A stretch of 64,000 nucleotides of DNA from Acanthopleura granulata (Eukaryota > Mollusca > Polyplacophora > Chitonida > Chitonidae), in contig JABBOT010000004.1 of assembly GCA_016165875.1 (NCBI GenBank), positions 17,113,672 to 17,177,671 of the forward strand, in the 5' to 3' direction. Below the pieces are notes generated by a model. That model had not been told where the DNA came from. It made no database searches and worked only from the letters and a program-made list of their open reading frames with translations. The position numbers were made by a program, and so were the translations under genes. Below are positions 51,995 through 61,000 of this stretch, piece after piece; position 1 is the first letter of the stretch, and every line of letters begins with the position of its first letter.

Positions 51995-52077
51995 ATGAGT
52001 CACCACGATGATTTGTAAAGCCGTGTACACGTTACTGATGGCATGGTGTTACAGCCTTACAACCGTCGAGACACAGG
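51995..52077 (+). CDS. Gene 2 exon 1 (coding): leader and signal peptide
   Basis: A long T tract and TCTCTCTGTTCCAG (ending 51994) form a strong acceptor, so at least one non-coding exon lies upstream. The start ATG is at 52008, with A at -3. It encodes MICKAVYTLLMAWCYSLTTV and ETQ, a signal peptide with a modest hydrophobic core. The donor is CAGG|GTATGT at 52078, phase 1. An upstream ATG at 51995 opens a 7-codon reading frame overlapping the start. Confidence 0.8.
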
Positions 52078-55000
52078 GTATGTATAAGTTACGCAAGCCA
52101 TATGTTCTAGGCTAGTTTAACATTCGCTGTAACCATCTGTATCAGTCCTTTCAACCCGTGTGATAACCTAAGTTTTAAAGGCTTGTTCGTATTCCATGTG
52201 CTTACCATCTTGACCGAAACTGCCGGAAAGTTTCTGTTTACAAACACGCCGAAGCAGAAGCTTGTTTCATTCCAGTTTTTATCTATGACTAATGAAAGTA
52301 ATAGGTCATCTTTCGGACACCACACAGAAGGTTAAATACTTATCCTACATGGCACTATTTCCTTGGCTGGTCAGCGAATAATATTACATTTGATCCAATT
52401 ATTGCCAGTTGAAGAAATGGCCTGACTCTCAAAATTATGAGTGTCATGTAGGCATTTAAAAACTGTGCTAATTACCAATTGTGGTATGCATCAATGATGC
52501 ACCTATACTTTCAGCTATTTCACTTTTTTGTTCATCGTTTAATTGCCACATGGAATACATTTAAACGCTGTAGTTTTGGGGTGGGTGGGCTAGGAAAGAT
52601 AGTACTTTATAGCCCTGTGTCATTTTTTGTTCGCTGACATTGTTTTGCATAGATTTCAATAGTGTCATTATTTAAGACTGCTATCTACCTTCTGTTAGAG
52701 CTTATGAAATATCTAGCTGAAACTGGTAGCCCAGCATGATTTGACAGTTTCCAATATTTTGCCAGTTAGACTGCTGATATTGCGTGTTTGCTGACTCCAT
52801 GGGACTTATCTGAATACTGTTAGCAAGCATCATGTAACACAGATTTTTTCCCACTAGTTGATAGCGATAATGTAATCAGCCTACTTTTTGCAGACCTGCA
52901 AAGTGTTATAACAGTGCACACCATATGGTATGATGGTTACCGCCAATTTTTGTACTCTTTCTGGTGGTAACAGGATGTGACATGTGTATACACTATCTCG
53001 GGCTGTTCTTTGATATGTATATGTATTAAACTGTACGTTAGGTGGAGCTGACTACGGGCATACGCGGAATCCTATTGCAAATCTGCTGGTATAGAGGTAC
53101 GTGCCATATCAACCTCATTTCTTAGCGACTTGAGTCATATAACTCAGAGGGTCTCCAATAACATTTTATTAGAAACAGGCAAACAATTGAGAAAACTACA
53201 AATGCAAACCAATGTAGGTTAGCAAGTAGGTAAGCTGTTCTATTTAGCATTCTTCAGAGCTCGTGCTATTCCTATCAGTAAATGACCTGTGCAAGAATGC
53301 TGCATATATAGGGTTATAATTTAGCTTGCTTTAAAACAGGACTACGTGGCATCAAATACTGTGGACTGTGCTCCCAGGTCTGACAAGAAAAGCTGTGTGG
53401 ATGTACCTGATCTGGTGGAAACTGTTCATATTAAAAGGACGACAAATGTGGAACGTGATTGTCGGTTAAGAAGAGGGGATACATTGTGGCATCCATGCAA
53501 AAAATATCCTTTCTACTCCTCAGAAATGTTAAAATGAGTAGTAGAAGGTGGGTGTATATAGTAGCCATGTAGAACTCAATGATGACCTGTCCTGAGCTCC
53601 GCATAGCTGGATACTATTTGTAGGACCAGGGATCATGTCAATCTCTGTCTTTTCTTTTTGTCACCTTTTGGAGCCGAGTTAAGCGTGCGCTGGCGTTCAT
53701 TTCCAAATCGATATGTAACAAAACAGGTTTAACTTTCAATATTTTAAATAAACCTTACGACTGAAGGAGTACTCATCATTGCTTAAAAGGTTAACAAATA
53801 CACCATTTCGTGAGTATACTCAAAACGGTTCCGTTGTTAAAATCGGGAAATATGATGGAGAAAGACTTAATCTTCTGCGTAAAGTTGTTGTTCTCGTGTG
53901 TTGAGTTTTCACTTTCAGGTTTCTAATTATTTAAAAGAAAACACTTTTCCCAAAAGAATTAAAATGGGAATCCTAATGCCATAATGTTTTGAATATAGGT
54001 TTAATGAGATTCTGATTCCTTAAGTCATCAAAATGATGCAGTTATGGTGAACATTATCTTAGGTGAACAGACCAATATACATGTATTTGACGAATCTTAA
54101 ACTAAGCTTAACGGCGGCGAAAATCTATAAGACAATGTGCTAAGTAATCATGTAAGCATGTGATGAAATCATCGAACTTTACATACGTGTTTGGATATGT
54201 TTTCGTCATAGAGCAATTGACCTGCAAGGGATTGGGGTGAAGGCAATCTAAATGGCGTCACTTTATGCAGGCTCCACCTTCATCCTTCCGATCCGGGACT
54301 CAAATAGGCAATGGTTACAGTCTGCTTGTAATACAAAAATCTTGGCACACTTCAAGAGTAGCTTGTTTAAGGATAGCCAGATGGCCATGAGCGTCTTTTA
54401 CCACAAGGTGCAATATTAGTAAGTAAGACGTTCCAGAGACCCATGTGCTATAGATCGCTGATGTCAAGGCCACATGGTTAATTAAATCGAAGACAGCTAA
54501 TTTCAGCCTTTTGCTTCACACGTATCCAGTTTCAGAAATACATCATGGCAACGTCATTGGAGCAAACGTCATTGTGTTTCCATCGAGATTACTGCCCGTA
54601 TTGCACAGATAAAATTGCAGTTAACTGATGTGTATCTATACAAGAATGTTACAGGTAGCTTTGTATCCCAGCAAGTCACAGAATTGTTTTAGATTTATCT
54701 CAAGCCAGAGAGGGATGTGGTTGGTCGCGCTTGCCAAGGTTAAACCAACCTACATCTTTCCTGTTACATTAGTGCTGAACATCAGGTGATTCAAATCTAA
54801 GCGTCAAGTCCGACATTCGTATACAATACATAAACCACAAAGGGGCATTCCACGCCGACAATCCCAAGCCCAATTCTCAAAGATCCTATAGCACATGTTC
54901 TCAAAGGAATATGTAAGAAACAATTCATAAAGAGTAAATAAAGCCGCTAACGCCTTACAGAGAAACAATCAGCAGATTCCACTGATGCTTCCACATCTAC

Positions 55001-58000
55001 ACTTCAGATTTCAAACTCGTAGCACTTAAATATTTTCTATGCCCTTCGAATGCAAATAAAGGCACTGGCCACAACGGCCGTGTTTAGAAATTGGGCAATT
55101 TCTCAGCAGATGAGTTTCCATATTAACATACAAGGCATGTGCAAACAGAATTCGTCAATCTACACACGAAGAAAATCGTTTAAATCGAGATATGCCTTCC
55201 TTATACCGTCTCCAAATATACATATCGCACTCGTGTTTCTATTGCAGCGGTTCACAAGAGCCTCATGTTGATGCAAATAAACATTCATGCTCATGTGGCC
55301 CATAGACCTTTGTTGAGAGATGTTGGTTCAGATACGAAACCCATGAAAGAGATCGCAAGAGGTCTTGAACAGTCTTGCCACATTTGTCAACTACTGGACA
55401 TTGTAATAAAGAAATGCGTGGCCAGTTGTGAAATATAATGTTTTTTTCTTCTTCAGCAAGCGTTGTGTTTCGCACGGAACCAAACAATCCAAGGATTTAC
55501 TTAGAAGCCACCACTGGCACCTACGTGTGCACTGTGAATGCATATAATGAAGACAGCGGGAATAAGCTGACGCAGTACAAGCTGGCCAGGTTACCTGATG
55601 CTGATTATTTTACAATTGAGGAGAATAGTGGTGTCATTTCAACTTCTGAAAGACGTATCGAGAAATCTCTGGGGACTGTGTTCAACTTAAGGGTCTATGG
55701 TGTTCTGGCAGGCTCCACCTATGATATGAGTATCTCCGTCGAGGTTTCTAGAAAGAACATGTATACGCCTGTGTTCGAAAATCAGGTGTACACGTTTTCA
55801 GTGTTTGAGGACGCCCGACGTATGTCGTATATTGGAGCAGTGCACGCTACCGACCAGGACCCGGATGATTACAACAAAAATTTAGAGTATTATGGTGTGA
55901 ACAATAGCCAGTTCATTGTGGATAAGTCAACTGGGAACATATTTTTGAAAGAATCTCTCCCAGAGAGTATTGTGGAATCTGAACTCACGGTGGTCGTGTC
56001 GGATCGCGGCATTCCCCCATTCTACAACAACATCACAGTAATAATACGTGTCACCTCGCTTCCAGGTAAGATGAAATGTTGTACATCTTAAATTAAGAGT
56101 ATTTGAGGGCACTGGGTAGAAACACGGGTGGTGAATTTTCGATATTTTGTTTGCGAAGCAATTCAATGACCATGAGTTCGTTTGTAGTGAATGGTCTAGT
56201 CTAATTGCATCATCTGGTCTTAAATCTGTATGGACAAATGCCAAATGAAGTACGAGTTGTAAGATAATTCACCTATCAGTACTTCATCCCGTACACTCAG
56301 TGATGTTAAAACATGGATCAATTGTATGCTTATCTGCGAAAACAAACCTTTTGATTGATATGCTTTGGGAAACTTGGTCAAACCATGGTCTCCCGCATTA
56401 GTTTTCCTGGACGTATATATCATAACAACCTTTATCGTGTGGCGCCAATAGTTTGACTATGAATCTATTAATGTTACACTACACTGTTGACGAAGCATAG
56501 CTGAATAAAGCTTTTTACGGTTTCTTTTTTCAGCCCCTAATGACTTTTGTAACGCTTTCACGGGAGAGAAGGGCACCGTATGCTGGAAGACTCCAAACAT
56601 CTCTGACGCCTACGAGGGTTTCAGGTTTGTTTACGGCCGTGACGGCGAGAAGCTGACTAACAGCGAGATTGTTACAGCCGCAACAATCGTACGCGACGAA
56701 GCATGTGCACCGGTAGATGGAGCTGTAGTCGGGGCGAAGTACTCGTTTTACACCTGGACAATAAATGGCACAGAGGAAAGCCAGCGAAGCATCGGTGGCA
56801 AATTTGTGGCCAGCCCAAATTCAGAAAGTAATTCAAGTCTGTACAATTAAACGCTTCATAATGTATGGAAACATGTGTACGATTTACTTCTGTCTCTTGG
56901 TAGACGAAGTTTAATTTTGTAGAAGTTGTAATTCTTTCCAATTTAAAGAAGACAAAATTAAGGAGATTTTTTTAACCGTATTAAAAAATTAAATTTGTTT
57001 CAGGCTTCTTACTGACAGGTGAAAATTGCAAGGCATTCAATGTTTGCAATCTGGTTCAGCCGTGTGCTAATGGCGGAAGATGCTTGTGGAGTGGAGAGCT
57101 GCAGTTCTCTTGTGAATGTGCTGAAGGTTGGAGGGGACAGAAATGCCTTTTGCAGGATCTCTGTCCAACTGAACCATGTTATAATAATGGTCAGTGTGTC
57201 TATTTGTCACACCAGACGTTCGAATGTCGTTGTGACGCGGCTCATTACGGAGACCATTGTGAACATACAGATCAATGTCTAAACACGCCATGTGAAAATG
57301 GTGGAACGTGCGTAAGGACATATGACGGAAGCTTCTACTGCAACTGCACTGAATCCTACTCGGGTCAGACATGTAGCGTATTTGACCCTTGTCTGACTAA
57401 CCCTTGTGTTAGAGGCAAGTGTCTCACAGATATTTCAGCCGCCGATGGTTACGTCTGTGAGTGTCCAAAAGGGTATAATGGAAGTCAGTGTCAACACACT
57501 AACCAGTGCATAGTAAACCCTGGCATTTGTCAAAACGGAGGCACCTGTTTTTCTCTTGTTAACAGTTACTACCTTTGTATCTGTCCTGAAGACTACTCTG
57601 GTAAAAACTGCGAATCATTCAATACCTGTGTGCTTGGTATCTGCCAGAATAATTCCACATGTTCTTTTGTCTCTAATAACAAATATAAATGTTCCTGTAT
57701 CAGTGGATTTTACGGTCAGGAATGCCAGCATTACAACTTATGTGCGGACAAACCTTGTCAGAACGGAGCAACCTGTCGTAATAGTAGCGAAAGCTTTACA
57801 TGTCAGTGTCCAGGGGGATTCTATGATCGTTTATGTGACAGGCATGATCCTTGCTTCGAAAATCCTTGCGAACGTGGAGGGATTTGCTCCGCTATTTCAG
57901 ACTGGGATTACAACTGTACTTGCAGTCCTGAGGCATTCGGCAAAAATTGCTCTAACGTGAACTCGTGTAAGTTAGAGTTTTGCAAGAATGGAGCAACTTG

Positions 58001-61000
58001 TGAGAATACCACACTGGATGGCAGTTTCACGTGTCACTGCCCGGTCGGTTATTATGACCGGTATTGTACCAAGTATGATCCATGCATTTCTTCACCTTGC
58101 GAGAACTCCGGAACATGTTACAATGTCTCCAGCCAAGACTTCAGCTGTTCTTGTCCTTACGGTTTCACTGGTAAGACGTGTTCTTCTATCGACCCTTGTG
58201 TTTCTAATCCATGTTTTAATGATGGTCAATGTGAAGCCTTGTCCAATACCACCTTCAATTGTAGTTGTCATCCTGGTTTTAGCGGGGAAAAGTGTCAGTA
58301 TTATGACTTCTGTGTAAACGACCCTTGTGGCGTGGGCGGTACATGCACTTTGACTTTTGATACGGGAGAAGTATCACTGGTGGGTGACGAAGCTACACTG
58401 TTTCGGAACGTGTCTAATTTTTTCACCTGCATATGCCATGAAGATTACACAGGTGTGTTTTGCGAGACGGCAATGGGTGCTTGCCTCTCCAGCCCTTGTC
58501 TCCACGGGGCAACATGCCACCTGCAAAGTAAAGGTTTTGTTTGCTCTTGTCCGAGCAGTCATACAGGTAAACGCACACTGGAATGCCTTACAAATGCCCC
58601 CTTCTGTCTCTATGACCTAGCTTACGTATTTTACTGGAAATCTGCAACGGCTGGTTTGGCTCTGCTGTCGAAACCTCGTCACATATACCAGCTCATTTCA
58701 CCCTGCATATCACAAGCTCTTCCGTACTGTTCCATTCAAAATAAGGTTGGAAGATTCTCGAAGTTTCGAACCTTCTTGACCCTTTTCATTTCTCTGTCCC
58801 TGACAGTCATTTAAAGGAAACTTGTAATGAAAACATGTTGTTTGCTGAAGCCAAACAGTGGTGCTTTTCTTAACTGTCAGCATTGACAACATCCAACGCT
58901 ATACCATTTCGGCGGTGAAAGACGTAAATTCCCTGTGCTTCCCAGACACACTTCCCCTTTTCCCTTGCCTAACCACTCCGCATTCTGGTAGTATCAATTA
59001 CTAACATTCCCTTTCATTTTCCTCCAATACTTTCCCTTATCCTTTATTTTATCCTCATGTACCTGCACAATCATAATCAGTAAATTAATATAATACAACG
59101 GTAAAATTCGAAGGTTATGGTTTTCTGCTGAATATCAGAAGAGAGATCAATATATTGTATTTACTGATCTCTGATGTGGTATTTTATTTCTTCAGTGTCT
59201 TTTTTGTACCATATCATGGTCAAAACCCGTAACGGTTACTGGAAATAGCACTTACACAATTATCTGGTATAAAAGGGCCGGTTGTTTTCTCTTTTTGTAC
59301 CATACCCGTTAAAGTATCAAGTTCCACAAGTAAAATATTTACATTTTCCACCATAACGGTTCTAATGAAAGGTTCACTTACCTTACAGTAATTTTAGTGA
59401 TATTTGATCATTATTTTCATCTGTGTTTGTCACATTTCCGTAATGGAGTTCACTGGTTGCTACACTTGGTATTATTTTAGGAGTTTTATGTGAAACACAA
59501 TTGCCGTGTTTTTCATCACCATGCCGTAATGGAGGGCAGTGCTCTGAAGAAGGGACAAATTACAGTTGTACGTGCACGACAGGGTTCACCGGAAGCACCT
59601 GCGCAGACGAAGGTGAGGGTTATGTTTGAGAGCATACCAATCCTCTGTCGACTTGTCATAATGTAATTATATTTTAAAGGTATCATGCCCTAAAACCTAA
59701 ACTTATACATAATGTGATGATTTGGGGCAATCGCCCCAAACCAGTGTGAACGCTTCACTTGAAAACCTAAGACTCAGTGGCATTATTAATACAACCGGTG
59801 CTACATTTATTTAGCCTACATTTGTTCCTATGTAGGACTAACATCTGAGCTGGTTATAGATAGTATTTGATTAGATAGTACTTTAGATGGAAGAAACAGT
59901 TGTATTATCAAAATTAGCAGATTTATTCTTCGTGCATTTGATTTTACATAGGGTTATTGCCTGAGTTGATTAGACAGTACTTGTTTGATCTAAATATGCA
60001 TGCAGTCACGCGGTCTGTCTGTTTGCAGTGCTTTGCCCTAGTGAGCGGACACAGGATGTTTCCGGGTCGTACGCATGGCCGAGTACCGGCTTTGGAGGAC
60101 GGGCCCTTCTGCCTTGTGTACTTGGTCCCCAGGGACAGTATGCCAAGCGACGATGTGGTGCCACCGATGGCGGTGTTAAGTGGGAATCACCGGAAACAAG
60201 TAATTGCACAAGTGTAAGTCGTGTGTGTATTGATTATAAGTGGATATAATTAGATTGGAAGTCCTCATGAGTCAAGTGCTCGCGTTTCAGATGACACCTA
60301 TAACTGTTTTGTAATTATCAGTGGAGTGAACCAGTTTCATGGCACTGCGAAGACAACTAACGCCGATTTAGTAGGCCATACTTTTCTACTAAGGATTTAT
60401 AACTGTATGTCAAAAGCCTATTGTTCAGTATTATTTGCAAATATATTTTTAGTTATCACAACATTTAACCCAGAAGTAAAGACTTGTGTTAGCCTGACCC
60501 GAACAGTTCCCATATGAATTAAGTGAATTATCTTCAGGATTGATGTAGACCTAGGTCCCATTTATTGACGCGGTATTAACATTTGAGTTCAAATGTTATA
60601 TAGACTTGTTTCCGATTTATTGACACAGTTTGAATGTTAAAAAGTACGCTTGAGTATGATACCAGATTTAGGAAATAAGCATATGTATCATCGTACATAT
60701 GCCACAGAAAAACCCGCTTAACAAAGAACCAAAACAGAATATATGTTAATAAATTGTAATTAACATCACTGATTTTTTTTACCTGACTCTGCTTAAACTA
60801 TGCCGGTTGAAAGGTGTTTGTGTTGCTACTATTGAAGCATTTACATGGACGGTTAGAATAAAACCCTAACTGAGGTAAACTGACGAGGCACGATTTAACT
60901 CGGTTACCTGCGACCATTTTCTATCACACTGTCGTGGCTGCTCTAATTTTACTCTTTACGTTAAATACGAAGGTTATAAGCCACACATTTCTTTAGTAGC

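Noticed and set aside
53346..53537. 63-codon frame behind an acceptor-like site, considered as a gene 2 exon
   Set aside because: The phase needed to join the neighbouring phase-1 exons hits a stop shortly after (CAG GTC TGA), and no domain is recognised.
58567..58814. Reading on through the EGF exon to the stop at 58814 as an alternative C-terminus
   Set aside because: EGF 13 would lose its sixth cysteine and the extension has no domain character; splicing to 59481 restores the cysteine in frame. A short isoform by intron retention remains possible.
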